A stretch of 30,676 bases of DNA from Lingula anatina. Its lineage: Eukaryota > Brachiopoda > Lingulata > Lingulida > Lingulidae. Positions 22,720 to 30,240 of the stretch are shown piece after piece. The number at the start of each line of letters is the position of its first letter. Within the stretch, counting starts at the first letter, position 1. The notes below the pieces were generated by a model, which worked only from the letters and a program-made list of their open reading frames with translations, was not told where the DNA came from and ran no database searches. The stretch lies in assembly GCF_001039355.2 (NCBI RefSeq), contig NW_019775995.1, forward strand, positions 109,096-139,771. The letters run 5' to 3'. A program made the translations under genes and the position numbers.

Positions 22720-25700
22720 ACATATGTAAGGGGAATGCACTTAACATTCGTACTGCTAGATCATATTTCATATAAAAAACAGGCTGATACATTGGAAATT
22801 TTGTCAGTAGCTTTGTTCTACCCAGGATTGTCTGAGGCTATATCAGAAGGAGGAGAAGATCCAGTGGAAGTGTTCTCAGTGTAAGAAGGACAGAGATGCA
22901 GTCAAGAAGCTTGACTTGTGGAAGCTGCCCCATCTTCTCATCATACATTTTAACAGGTATTGTTGGTCTGGTAATGAGCCAAGGCTGTATCATTAGTTGA
23001 CATCTTGTTTTTATGTTCTGAACACACAAAACTCTGAGCAGGAGCTTAATCTTCTTCTTATGAAGATACATGCTGTGAAAAGTAATAGCTTGTATCTTCC
23101 TTGTGTTAGGGTGTAGAGAAAAAAATTTTTAAAATAATAGTCAGCTGTTTTCAGGTGCTTGCTTACTTCGATTACTGGTACATGTACCTCATCATGGATC
23201 CACAATTATTATTGCAGCTTTGCATTTAATTACACTTATGTGGTAATTAGTGTGATCTCAAACTTCAAGATACTATAGTGTTGGGGACGGTTACGTAAAA
23301 GAACTATAGCCCCAGAGTTAGTCTAAACTTTTAAACATAATATTGTATATATTCTATTTAAGTTAAAGATATCCATACTGTCCACTTAAGTAAAGTTATT
23401 ACTGGTCTGAAATATTAGCCATATATCTCTATTGCTGTAAAACTGGTGCAGCATTTTATTTTATTGGACTATAACCATTGATCTTATGTCAAAATGGAGA
23501 AAAAATAGGGGTAAAAGCTTAGTTTATCTTTTTTGTGAAGATTTACCAACTTGTACATCATCATTTTCCAGGTTTGATGCTGAATTTTAATGCTAGTTTC
23601 ATTTTCTGAATGTCCACAGTAACATGCAGCAGTACAAAATTAAAAATTCTTGTTTATTATGCCTTTGAGGATAGTGTTTGCCAAAAATTCCTTATTCACT
23701 GCCTTACATACATTCTTTTGGATAACAGATAAATATGTTCAGTGAATAAATTAATTGAAATTTACATGCATGTCATCTTACATGTGATATCATTATTCCG
23801 ATTTTGGGGTAAAAATGGAAAAATCAGTTTCTTAAATATCTCCTTTAGACTCGCCCTTCAAGAAATCGACGCCTTCAAGAAATCGACGAAAACCGGAAGT
23901 GCGTGTTTTTTGCACTGTTTTTCCTGTCATGCCTATTGTAAACACTGTGTTGTCAAGTAAAATGAAGCGTCTGATACAAAGTATCAAACGCGGCATTCAC
24001 GTGCTTGCTGGCGATGCGTTCAGTGCACTTTGTTTACACTGACAAGTCGAGGTCAGAAATGCACAATGTTTTTCTATGTAATTACGCAGTTTCAATTTTG
24101 ATAAGTGAATTTTCTTTTATCTGCATGGTCATTTTCCAAACATTTGTATAAGCCACGAAATATTGCTCATCGGAAAATCACCCAGCAGCTTTCCAAGTAC
24201 AAGCGAGTGACATCATGATGCACTTCCGGTTTTCGTCGAGATCTTGAAGGGATTAGCGTTATGGTTTGCTGCACATTTAAAGCGTTCTGTCTCAAAATGT
24301 ACTCAACTGCTTGGATTGAAATTTAAAGAACTTATTCTTCACATGATATCACACATATGTGCTTAATTTGAGAGCTTTAGCTGTGATATATTTTCTACAG
24401 TGCCCATTCAAATTTGAAAAAGAGCTATTTTCCGTCGATTTCTTGAAGGGCAAGTCTACCTGAGCACCAATTTAATGATACCATTTTAGTACTCCAAAAA
24501 TTCTGTCAGTGATTTTTCTTAAAAGCCTTAGTTCAGATTTTTGAATTTAATTAAAATAATTGACCAAGCAAAATAATGCCTTTGTTTAATGAAAATCTAT
24601 AATAAGAGCCTAGTTACTCCATAAAAGAAAAAACATTTAAAATTAAAATGACAGCACAGGATTGAAGCCCATGGACTTGTGGTCAACTATACAAATTTCC
24701 GTGACAAAATATTGTTCAGGGATAAAGTTGCGCCCCATACCAATTGCTATCTCACCTCAATAGAAGGGTGTCAAACTGACAGTAAAAGCTTTGAGTGGCC
24801 TATGCTTATACATCGCAACAAGAAATCTAAACGCCAATTTTTAAATATGTTTCAAGGGGATTTTTTTATTGTTTTAAATCAGCACAAAGGTAGATACATT
24901 ATTGAATAATCATGTTGGGAAAAAACTCATTTTCAGTATCTGGATTATAATAAACCCTTACAGTAACCTTAAGCATTATGCTATATTCAATCAAAAGAAC
25001 ATATTTTGTACTTTTTCATTGGTTGTCCATAACTTTTAGATTGTTTTAATGCCACTGCTTCTATCAGTTTTGTCATACATGTTAGTCCATTAAGGAGATG
25101 TGCTTCCTTGTTTTTACCATGATTTTAGTATCAACATTGTTACAGCACAGGATTCAAACGACTGCACATGCACGAAAAGTACGCTATTTGAAATAAACAA
25201 GTTGGTGAAATTGACAAAGCCTGTCAGTGTTTACTGTCTGGTTGATTTTATTTAATTTGCTCTCTGGTGTCTTTTTGAAAATTTATATTAGAAATGTTCT
25301 ATTGATTTAAGTTTTAAAAAGTAAATCCATCGGACTTCTTTAGAATAACATATATTTTACCTTCATTACAAGGGGATTCCCATTGTATTTATTTATTTCC
25401 ATTTCAAACCTATCACATCCACAAACAAAGTAAGCTACCCTAATAATATTGGTAGTATCTGCATTATACGAATGGGGTGATTTTTGGTCCGACAGAAATT
25501 CATTCAGTCTGGAAATTTTTCATTACTGCCAGTCCAAATGTCTGACCATTCTGAATAGTTTTCAGCATGTCTGCACTACAAAGTCTAATCTGCTAACAGA
25601 CACTGAAGAGATATCCCATGGGGATTCAAGTGGGTCGGCCATATTCGACCTTCGAACTAGTTAGTCCCCTATTCTGAATGGGCCCTTATACTAACAGGTC

Positions 25701-28700
25701 ATCAACAATGACCTAGATCATGACGATGCTGTGTTGGCCTGTCAGTGATTTTTGCTCAAAATTGAGCCTGTTATCATATGAAACAAACGTTAAACATTCT
25801 AACCGATCTCTTAGACCAATGCTGCAAAGTAAGGTTTAGTTTGAAAATGATAAAAAAATGGCCCGTGTGGCATAAATGTTATGTGGTACATGTAATTTAA
25901 ATACTGTGTATAGTTATATGTGTTATACCAATATAGGTAACAGGTATCAGTATTACTTGAATATCAACACGGAAACAAGAACAAGTGGGAAAGTGTGGAG
26001 AGCACTTGCTAAGGTGTGATATTGTTTCTGTTTTCAGATTCCATTTTGGATATAGAGGCCAGAAACTGACCATCTATGTGGACTTCCCTCTCACTGCACT
26101 GGACATGAATAACCATATATCTGGACCTAAGGGACGACCAGAGTATAATCTGTATGCAGTATCGGTAAGAGACTTGATTTATTATCAACATAGGCTGGTT
26201 GTAAGCTCCCTAACTACTGTCCAATGATGAGAATTACTGCCATTTTCACACAAATTTAACAGATTTACCACAGTTTCCCCTGGATTATAAAATTATTGCA
26301 CACCTCAACGATGTATCCCAAACCACTACCAATATATTTTCTCTTTCCCAACTTACATATGGCCAAAAAAAACATGTTACTTATTATTCTGAAACTTACA
26401 GTTTTTATTTTTTACAATGGCTCTTAAGACTTGATTTTTTATTTTTTTTGTTGTTTTTTTTTTTTTTTTTGTTAATTTCTCATTTTCACTCATTCATGTT
26501 TTCAAGCCATCACATTGAATTGCCATGGTTCTGAGGTCCTGTTTTTTTAGTGTCCGCAGTAACAATAGTGCATAATTAAAAATTGGTGTTGATTTTTCTA
26601 TTTTGTACTTTTGTTTTACAAATAATAAGAGGCATGAAATACCACAACATTGCTTTTGTCTCCTTTTCAGAATCACTATGGTGGAACTTTAGAATCTGGA
26701 CATTGTAAGTAAAACTCAAAATGAAGTAACTGATGTAAAGAAAAGTTTTTTGTTAGTGCATCTCACCATGCAAGCAAATAAAAATGTTAGATTGCATTTG
26801 AGGCTTATGATTTTATGGAGATTTATCGGAGTGACTGGTAAGTTAAATATTTTAAACTTAAAAACACGCACACACACACATACACAGTTTAACTGTTATA
26901 TAGTCCAACAAATTTTTGCCAAAAAAGTACTTTGGCTGATAAACCTAAATTTCTCTTGGCATACATTATTATTTCAGACACTGCATTTTGTAAGAATGCT
27001 TTAAATCAGAGGTGGTACAAATTTGATGATGATGACGTCTATGAGATATCAAAGTCAAATGTTAAGGTAAGAAAATACTTAAATATCACATTAGCATGGC
27101 TTGTGTTCACAAATTCATTTAAGTGGTAATTTGTTGTAGCACTGTGGATTTTAGCAGATAAAGTTGCATTTCACCAGATTCTTCAAGGTTGATAATTTAC
27201 CTTGTTATTTTTTAACAGAGCCACAAAAGCACCCCCCTGTTCGGGGTTCATTACTACTCTTTTCACTAGTGCTTGAAATGGTTTGAATCTGCAACTTTGG
27301 ATCACAGATGATCTTACATGGTCTTAATAATTATAGAAATTGTCTTAATATGGAGTATCTCTGTTTTAAGATCAAAAATGATCATATCCTGTTAAGTGGT
27401 TAATCAAGTTTATCCCCTCACACATTCTCCCAGTGGCACACCAGTGATGTGATTCATTCAATGGAACAAGCACTGGTCATTGGCATTTTCAAAAAATATA
27501 CTTAAACAAGCAGATTGAGATTAAACAGGCTTCCTAATACAAATAAGAACAAAAACATGGGGTTTTCAAAAGTTTATTTTCAAAAATATGACTTTGGAGT
27601 ACATGTTACAGCTGAAAAAATTCACTGGCCAGTAACTGACTGTTTTTTCAAAAATTTCACCATCTCAGTTTTTACTGGCATTGGCAGGCCAGTGGTTAAC
27701 ATTGCAGACTGTACCTGTATGATTTTTTTCCAGTGTCTTTGTCCAGATTATATAGTTACAGCACCTTTAAAAAACACTATTTACTGTTGTTTAGTATTTT
27801 ACATCTGGAATATAATGTTCTGCAGACACTCTTGGCATAGGGCTTCCTAATAACATCACAGGGAATCTTACGGCTCATTCCCAATGAAAGTATTGTGCCA
27901 TGTAGATCAATTCATCTCTGCTGGGACTTTCGCTGAATGCAATCACTTAAAAAGATTAACACGCCGTCTCTTGTTTCCAACATGCTCATATAAACACCAG
28001 TTTTTCTTTATTCTACTCAAGGCCAGGGAGAGGCATATTAATCAGTTAATCTGATTGCATTTAGGAAGAGTCCCCCACAGAGTCAGTTTAAATAATTATA
28101 ACAAGGTATACTCCAATCAAAGCCACATTGTATTTGGTGCTTCTTCCGCATATTATATCATCAAGTTAGCAATCCATGCATGCGGGGTAAGCAGGCACAG
28201 AGAATATGAGAAAAAAATAATACATTTTGTCTCTGAATGATTTGCCCCAAGTTTATCCGTAAAACTTATGATGGTGGATCAATAACACATACTGTCAAGG
28301 TACTGCATTCTGGGATTGATTTGAGTTTAAAATGATGGTTCACATAGAAAGAGAAGTATGGTAATTTTTATTATGTACAGACACAGATATTATGTTATAT
28401 TGCACAAAACTTGAAGAAAACCCTACTGCTCTCATGATAACCATTAAGGGAAAACCATGTTATTTACTGAAAAGATTCGTAGCACTGAAGTGCAGCTTGT
28501 GTTGGAAAATCTGTGTGCTTGCTTTCTGTTTGGTTGCAGTGCAGTTCTGTAAGAAATTTTCTTTTTTCACGAAATCTTTTATTTGGTGCCATATGGCTAC
28601 AATGGGGGTTCAGTCTGTAATTGTCCCTTGAGTAATCAACAGCTTAGTTCAGAGCTATTAGAACTTTGGACTTAGAACTCTTAGGACTTAGAACTTCAAC

Positions 28701-29361
28701 AGGCATAAAGTCGAATGGTATTTACATTTTCTAAATGTCAGTGTTATGTTAAGTAGGTAATTACAAATTAGTATCAATTATGCTGTTTATAATTATCTAA
28801 TATTGCATCAGAATTGTCAAAAAAAAAACTACTTTGTGCACTGCCACTACTAATGTTATGAAAGGAAAACTTGATTACTTATTATTCTATAACTTAAAAG
28901 AAAGGTTCATAGGATTCACATATAGGTCCAATTGAAAAACCAGCTTGATTGGGTTATTTTTTCTTGAATGTATGAAATTTTCATTTTCTATTTCTGGCAT
29001 TTTCAAAGTAAGAACTTGAAATTTCATGGGCCTAAAGACTTATGTTATTTACACATTTTACTTACATCCATTCTACCTGTTTTGCATAATTAAAATTTGA
29101 TGTTGACTTTTCTGTTAATCATAATGTATTTTTGCATCAAAGTTGACAGTTAGCTATTTTGTGCATCATTTTTTTCTGCTTTTTGTCTGTACATTTGACA
29201 ATTTTGCTGCCTTGTTATTGATCCACAGCAGTGTCTGTGACAAACTCAAAAATGTTTCCCTGGTGCATTCCTGTAATTGTATTTCATATTTCTTTTAATT
29301 TCAGAGTTCAGCTGCATATTTCCTGTTCTATACTTCAAAGGAGATGAAATCTGTACTCTAA
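5104..29361 (+). CDS. USP8: USP8/UBPY, endosomal ubiquitin-specific protease (complete, 26 coding exons)
   Basis: Coding exons: 5104-5204, 6258-6402, 7148-7233, 7969-8159, 9132-9282, 9505-9667, 10113-10263, 10502-11157, 12055-12173, 12453-12630, 12865-12930, 13736-13905, 14432-14553, 15329-15454, 16371-16548, 18818-18917, 19405-19535, 20789-20894, 21193-21297, 21992-22117, 22538-22651, 22826-22956, 26038-26164, 26671-26704, 26978-27066, 29305-29361. They total 3723 nt, 1240 aa; human USP8 is about 1118 aa. USP8 removes ubiquitin from endocytosed receptors and ESCRT-0 proteins (STAM, HRS) on endosomes. The full domain order of the family is present: MIT-like, rhodanese, STAM-binding motifs, charged coiled coil, WW, 14-3-3 site, USP catalytic domain. 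Phases agree at every junction and no in-frame stop interrupts. Identification is from recalled family sequence. Confidence 0.96.
5205..6257 (+). other. USP8: USP8 intron 1, ending in a repeat fragment
   Basis: The first 800 nt are AT-rich without features. From about 6030 to 6245 it carries degenerate pieces of the dispersed intron family (tagctttgctgc near 6045; gtctgaagcc near 6105; ctgttaagcattatgta near 6200). The last piece runs up to the acceptor ATTTTCAG of exon 2. Confidence 0.6.
6403..7147 (+). other. USP8: USP8 intron 2
   Basis: No gene or clear repeat copy. Short resemblances to the intron family (gtctgtccgtttg near 6631; attggccatt near 6785) are too weak to call. Confidence 0.55.
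7398..7952 (+). repeat. Dispersed intron family, copy in intron 3
   Basis: It starts with a near-perfect 28 bp palindrome (7398-7425: atgtacagacac, 4 nt centre, gtgtctgtacat). A GATGGC minisatellite follows (about 7452-7482), then AT-rich body and the shared end gtctgtacatttgacagc (7921-7938) and tttgctgccttgtt. The start and end share tgtacagac in inverted order, so they may be terminal inverted repeats. The copy stops about 17 nt before exon 4. The N base (7775) lies inside. Confidence 0.7.
7969..8159 (+). CDS. USP8: USP8 exon 4: charged linker before the rhodanese domain
   Basis: It encodes about residues 111-175 as a Lys/Glu-rich helix ([20 protein letters not shown] onward) corresponding to human RYEEAEVRKKLEEKDRQEE. 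It uses acceptor CATTTTAG and donor GTATGC. Reading through the donor would meet a stop at 8285-8287, which I take as intron. Confidence 0.92.
8725..8976 (+). repeat. Dispersed intron family, degenerate copy in intron 4
   Basis: It shares the blocks catgggtctgaagc (8751-8764), ggttacattttctg and the terminal catttgacaactttgctgcc (8952-8971) with the other copies. The rest of intron 4 (8160-9131) shows no gene. Confidence 0.6.
9132..10263 (+). CDS. USP8: USP8 exons 5-7: rhodanese domain, catalytically dead
   Basis: Exons 9132-9282, 9505-9667 and 10113-10263 encode residues 175-329. Rhodanese landmarks are [18 protein letters not shown] (192-209), [28 protein letters not shown] (243-260) and [17 protein letters not shown] (289-305). 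No cysteine sits in the active-site loop after VLLD, where Asp-Trp occurs as in human USP8. The domain is therefore a binding module; in vertebrates it contacts the ligase NRDP1. Exon 5 uses AG at 9130-9131 and donor GTAAGC. Confidence 0.94.
9668..10112 (+). other. USP8: USP8 intron 6 with short (CA)n
   Basis: A (CA)n tract lies near 9680-9701, just after the donor. Nothing else is recognised. Confidence 0.7.
10502..11157 (+). CDS. USP8: USP8 exon 8: two STAM SH3-binding motifs and start of coiled coil
   Basis: This is the largest exon (656 nt, residues 330-548). It opens [15 protein letters not shown], like human LDFTYPSLEE. Two copies of the STAM/Hbp SH3-binding consensus Px(V/I)(D/N)RxxKP are present: PVVDRSMKP (373-381) and PQVNRSLKP (461-469), each followed by a further KP. 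A serine-rich linker separates them. From about residue 493 a Glu/Lys/Arg-rich coiled coil begins. The donor GTGTCT is weak; read-through would end at 11265. Confidence 0.94.
11158..12054 (+). other. USP8: USP8 intron 8
   Basis: A phase 0 intron with a weak donor (GTGTCT) and a good acceptor (TTTCTTTTAG). The coding frame stays open for 36 codons into it, to a stop at 11263-11265. No repeat or gene recognised. Confidence 0.7.
12055..14553 (+). CDS. USP8: USP8 exons 9-13: long charged coiled coil
   Basis: Exons 12055-12173, 12453-12630, 12865-12930, 13736-13905 and 14432-14553 encode residues 549-766, nearly all Glu, Lys, Arg, Gln and Ala in helical register (such as [20 protein letters not shown] and [20 protein letters not shown]). 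Human USP8 has a comparable but shorter charged stretch, so most of the extra length of this protein is here. Splice phases agree: 12173|12453 and 13905|14432 both split a Lys codon (AA|G). Antisense open frames over these exons are shadows of the composition. Confidence 0.92.
13101..13139. repeat. (TA)n microsatellite
   Basis: A pure TA run of about 39 nt in intron 11 (12931-13735). About 60 nt on, a motif gtttcgacccggaggcctcg (13206-13225) precedes a poly(A) run near 13244-13260, which could be the tail of an old mobile element. The rest of the intron is featureless. Confidence 0.9.
14070..14345 (+). repeat. Dispersed intron family, degenerate copy in intron 12
   Basis: It shares tgtacacacagccatcgcctg, the segment around caggttcaaatagcagct (also at 20130-20147) and the cttgaagttttac block with other copies. 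Its 3' end signature is missing. Confidence 0.5.
14697..15230 (+). repeat. Dispersed intron family, copy in intron 13
   Basis: It begins with cgttcagacacccgtgtcc, a diverged form of the palindromic start. It contains a strong hairpin (14734-14739 with 14748-14753, 8 nt loop, flanked by further pairing), the catgggcctgaagcc block (14957-14971), an (AT)n run, and the terminal cttgacagctttgctgcctt near 15206-15225. Exon 14 starts about 100 nt later. Confidence 0.65.
15040..15076. repeat. (AT)n microsatellite
   Basis: A pure AT run of about 37 nt inside the intron 13 repeat copy. Confidence 0.9.
15329..15454 (+). CDS. USP8: USP8 exon 14: canonical WW domain
   Basis: It encodes residues 767-808. 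The segment [20 protein letters not shown] (774-793), followed by HNTGTTHW (794-801), has the WW pattern: LPxGWE, G-R-x-F-Y, D-H-N-T, and a second Trp at 801. The usual Pro three residues after the second Trp is Gln804, with Pro at 807. Human USP8 keeps a WW-like segment here without the second Trp, known to act in autoinhibition of the catalytic domain. A complete binding face here could still read proline motifs, in cis or in trans. Confidence 0.93.
15828..16018. repeat. CCTATAGG-rich repeat, copy A (intron 14)
   Basis: It has many overlapping forms of cctatagg and cccatagg (15910-16003), starts cccttactaaaatgccctac and ends ggaaatttctgtcagggg. It shares order and wording with copy B at 22157-22360. 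The rest of intron 14 (15455-16370) has no gene. Confidence 0.65.
16371..16548 (+). CDS. USP8: USP8 exon 15: 14-3-3 site and third STAM-type motif
   Basis: It encodes residues 809-868. [10 protein letters not shown] (832-841) matches the 14-3-3 mode-1 pattern RxxSxP, with Ser837 as the likely phosphosite. Human USP8 has RSYSSP at this place (Ser718), whose loss activates the enzyme in corticotroph adenomas. An acidic run (DDDD, 846-849) follows, then PSIDRTTKP (857-865), a third fit to Px(V/I)(D/N)RxxKP. Confidence 0.92.
17100..18718 (+). repeat. Dispersed intron family, longest copy with internal tandem units (intron 15)
   Basis: It opens near 17180 with a diverged start (gtacagatgtgtctgcactt, then ccatcatctgcgtctgg). 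Three related units of roughly 310-340 nt follow, each with a block like catgggcctgaagcc...acattttctgaat, then ctgttaagcattatgtaata, a gtgcactgcc segment, and attctcaaacttac...cataggact. It ends gtctgtacatttgacagc (18688-18705) and tttgctgccttgttt. Exon 16 starts about 100 nt later. No protein-coding capacity is visible. Confidence 0.7.
17754..17782. repeat. Poly(T) run
   Basis: About 29 consecutive T, followed by a GT-rich stretch to 17832, inside the intron 15 repeat copy. Confidence 0.9.
18818..20894 (+). CDS. USP8: USP8 exons 16-18: start of USP domain with catalytic cysteine
   Basis: Exons 18818-18917, 19405-19535 and 20789-20894 encode residues 868-980. The pre-domain linker ends [20 protein letters not shown]. 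The cysteine box [18 protein letters not shown] places the nucleophile at Cys915 (TGT at 19444-19446). Exon 18 gives [20 protein letters not shown] and [10 protein letters not shown], matching human HKGEVAEEFGIIMKALWSGQY-type sequence in the fingers-palm region. Confidence 0.95.
18918..19404 (+). other. USP8: USP8 intron 16
   Basis: A phase 0 intron between SV (900-901) and GRGLTG, with donor GTATGT and acceptor ATCTTCAG. No feature recognised. Confidence 0.8.
19583..19660. repeat. Compound microsatellite (GT)n-(GAGT)n
   Basis: A GT run changes to a gagt run near 19625, in intron 17, about 50 nt after the exon 17 donor. Confidence 0.92.
19965..20430 (+). repeat. Dispersed intron family, copy in intron 17
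   Basis: It begins caccatgtgtctgaacttat, carries cctcaaacttactgg, caagttcaaatagcagctt, atgggattgaagccctacac and attgacaaaaaac, and ends tacatttgacagctttgctg (20400-20419) and ccttgttt. The remainder of the intron to 20788 is AT-rich without features. Confidence 0.68.
21091..21170 (+). pseudogene. Decayed duplicate of USP8 exon 19
   Basis: About 100 nt before exon 19, a segment following its own T-rich acceptor (ends at 21090) repeats exon 19 with changes: gaagtgatgg against ggagtgatgg at the start, cagcaggctccccaggaa against cagcaggattcccaggaa, and an identical tcatgtttctac. In the exon frame it reads Glu-Val-Met-Val-stop, contains small indels, and lacks a donor at the matching place. It cannot encode the QQDSQE box. 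Use of its acceptor would truncate the protein before the USP domain is complete. Confidence 0.8.
21193..22956 (+). CDS. USP8: USP8 exons 19-22: QQDSQE box and zinc-binding fingers
   Basis: Exons 21193-21297, 21992-22117, 22538-22651 and 22826-22956 encode residues 981-1139. Exon 19 carries [20 protein letters not shown] and HEDLNE. Exon 20 corresponds to the variable HLDDFKAAEHAWQKHK segment of human USP8. Exons 21 and 22 give the pairs CLTC (1066-1069) and CSQC (1111-1114), the zinc ligands of the USP fingers. The exon 22 end reads [15 protein letters not shown], where Asn1138 replaces the Lys of the usual LKRF. Confidence 0.95.
21305..21341. repeat. (TA)n microsatellite next to the exon 19 donor
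   Basis: The run starts 7 nt after the exon end at 21297; the donor itself is GTGTGT. It is the first part of intron 19 (21298-21991), which also holds a short GC-rich patch (about 21686-21718) in otherwise AT-rich DNA. Confidence 0.92.
22157..22360. repeat. CCTATAGG-rich repeat, copy B (intron 20)
   Basis: It starts cccttacaaaaatttccaat, contains cctataggcctctgtgggac, ggaccctataggatttgggc and several ctataag forms, and ends atatttctgttaag. The layout matches copy A at 15828-16018. It begins about 40 nt after the exon 20 donor. Confidence 0.65.
22657..22719. repeat. (CT)n microsatellite next to the exon 21 donor
   Basis: About 63 nt of CT with a single interruption near 22692, starting 5 nt after the exon 21 end (22651; donor GTATTT). 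It fills a third of the short intron 21 (22652-22825). Confidence 0.93.
22957..26037 (+). other. USP8: USP8 intron 22 (largest), host to a mobile element and repeat scraps
   Basis: It holds the 609 bp element at 23848-24456 and degenerate scraps of the dispersed family (about 23570-23660 and 24950-25113). The small open frame at 24679-24909 resembles nothing I know. No other gene is visible. Confidence 0.65.
23848..24456. mobile_element. 609 bp MITE-like element, TA flanks, terminal inverted repeats
   Basis: The ends are 24 bp inverted repeats with one mismatch (23848-23871 and 24433-24456; left starts gactcgcccttcaagaaatc). They are flanked by TA on both sides (23846-23847 and 24457-24458), as for Tc1/mariner-type insertions. 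A second, internal inverted pair repeats the motif ccttcaagaaatcgacgaaa through ccggaagtgc (about 23872-23902 against 24219-24250). A hairpin lies at 23967-23991. No transposase frame is present, so it is non-autonomous. Confidence 0.82.
26038..29361 (+). CDS. USP8: USP8 exons 23-26: catalytic histidine box and C terminus
   Basis: Exons 26038-26164, 26671-26704, 26978-27066 and 29305-29361 encode residues 1139-1240. [11 protein letters not shown] and [20 protein letters not shown] place the catalytic His at 1192 (CAT 26701-26703). The Asp motif is WYKFDDDDV (1205-1213). The short last exon, after a 2.2 kb intron, encodes [18 protein letters not shown] and stop TAA at 29359-29361; AYxLFYT is the standard USP end. 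The 34 nt exon 24 is easily missed by gene finders. Confidence 0.95.
26360..26640 (+). repeat. Dispersed intron family, degenerate copy in intron 23
   Basis: It shares catgttacttattattctga, ggttctgaggtcc (a form of gggcctgaagcc), gtccgcagtaacaatagtgc and attaaaaattggtgttgat. It includes a T-rich tract near 26440-26470. Confidence 0.5.
27067..28372 (+). other. USP8: USP8 intron 25, first part
   Basis: No gene recognised. The words ggcttcctaata (about 27530 and 27841) and aatgcaatca against its inverse near 28050-28063 recur, but they do not define an element. Confidence 0.5.
28373..29217 (+). repeat. Dispersed intron family, copy in intron 25
   Basis: It starts tatgtacagacacagatatt (the first half of the palindromic start, then a break). 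It then follows the intron 15 copy closely (28420-29217 with about 17940-18718), including ctactttgtgcactgccac, gttatgaaaggaaaac, gaaaaaccagcttgattggg and acattttacttacatccatt, and ends gtctgtacatttgacaattt and tgctgccttgtt. Exon 26 starts 88 nt later. Confidence 0.72.
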
Positions 29362-30240
29362 GAACACCCACAAACTATTGTACTTGTACTCTGTTAGCAA
29401 GGATGGAGCCTTCACTGATTTGAGAGATATTCAACTGGTGAAAGATAAATGTGAATCATTATGTCTATTTTTTTCATAACTGTTGGATGTGGAAAAACTA
29501 GAAGCACACATAAAAATCTTCAGTACGTTGTCTGTATATATGAAAATGGCACAATGAATATTAGCTTTTTTCTGTATATTTGCCAATTTTGCTCTCAATT
29601 TTTTTATTATGATGTTTGTTACATAGTAAAGGGTACATTGAATAAAAGAAAAACACCATCAGTATAAAAATTGTTATACAGTAAATAGAGTATATTTGAA
29701 AGGCAAGTTGTTTGCTACATTATCTGTACATGGACAAGGATTTATCTTATGATAAACAAATCTAGAATAGCTAAATTATTATGTGAGAGGAAAGCTGTAA
29801 AGAGGGGTGAAATAGTGGTTGGTTATGGTGCAATGTAAGTCTTTGCTAAATTATGGAGAGAAACAGAACAGACATTATATGTAGTGCTGGTTTCTGCTGT
29901 CTTGTTACTTCACAATCTACCACTATATCTATAAAATGTGATGTTAAGGTTTAATGGAGTTATTATTATTATTATTATTATTATAAGTACTAGATTTATG
30001 TCATTGTTTAATTGGTGTTAATAATAAAAGGTAACTGTGCATTTCTCATTTCACAGTATATGGTCATTATGGAGACTGTATAGCAGACAACTATATATTT
30101 TTTATTCATGATTTCTGAGATTTTTAAATTATGTTGTCATCACTTATTATTGTCACTGGTGATTATGTAAAATTATCCTCTTCTGATCTGAATTTTACAG
30201 ATAAGAAATAAAAAAATTTAAAATGCCTCTTTGAGACTAC
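29362..30240 (+). terminator. USP8: USP8 3' UTR and poly(A) signals
   Basis: AATAAA occurs at 29641-29646, 30023-30028 and 30207-30212. The first gives a 3' UTR of about 300 nt. An (ATT)n run lies at 29960-29984. Which signal is used cannot be told from sequence. Confidence 0.55.

Noticed and set aside
24679-24909. 76-codon open frame in intron 22
   Set aside because: No recognisable domain, no splice support, in a repeat-bearing intron.
24652-25155. Direct repeat acagcacaggatt at both ends of a 500 bp stretch, like a target-site duplication
   Set aside because: No terminal repeats or coding content between them; 13 bp matches can occur by chance in this sequence.
27515-27850. 111-codon open frame in intron 25
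   Set aside because: No family resemblance; the composition looks like AT-rich intron.
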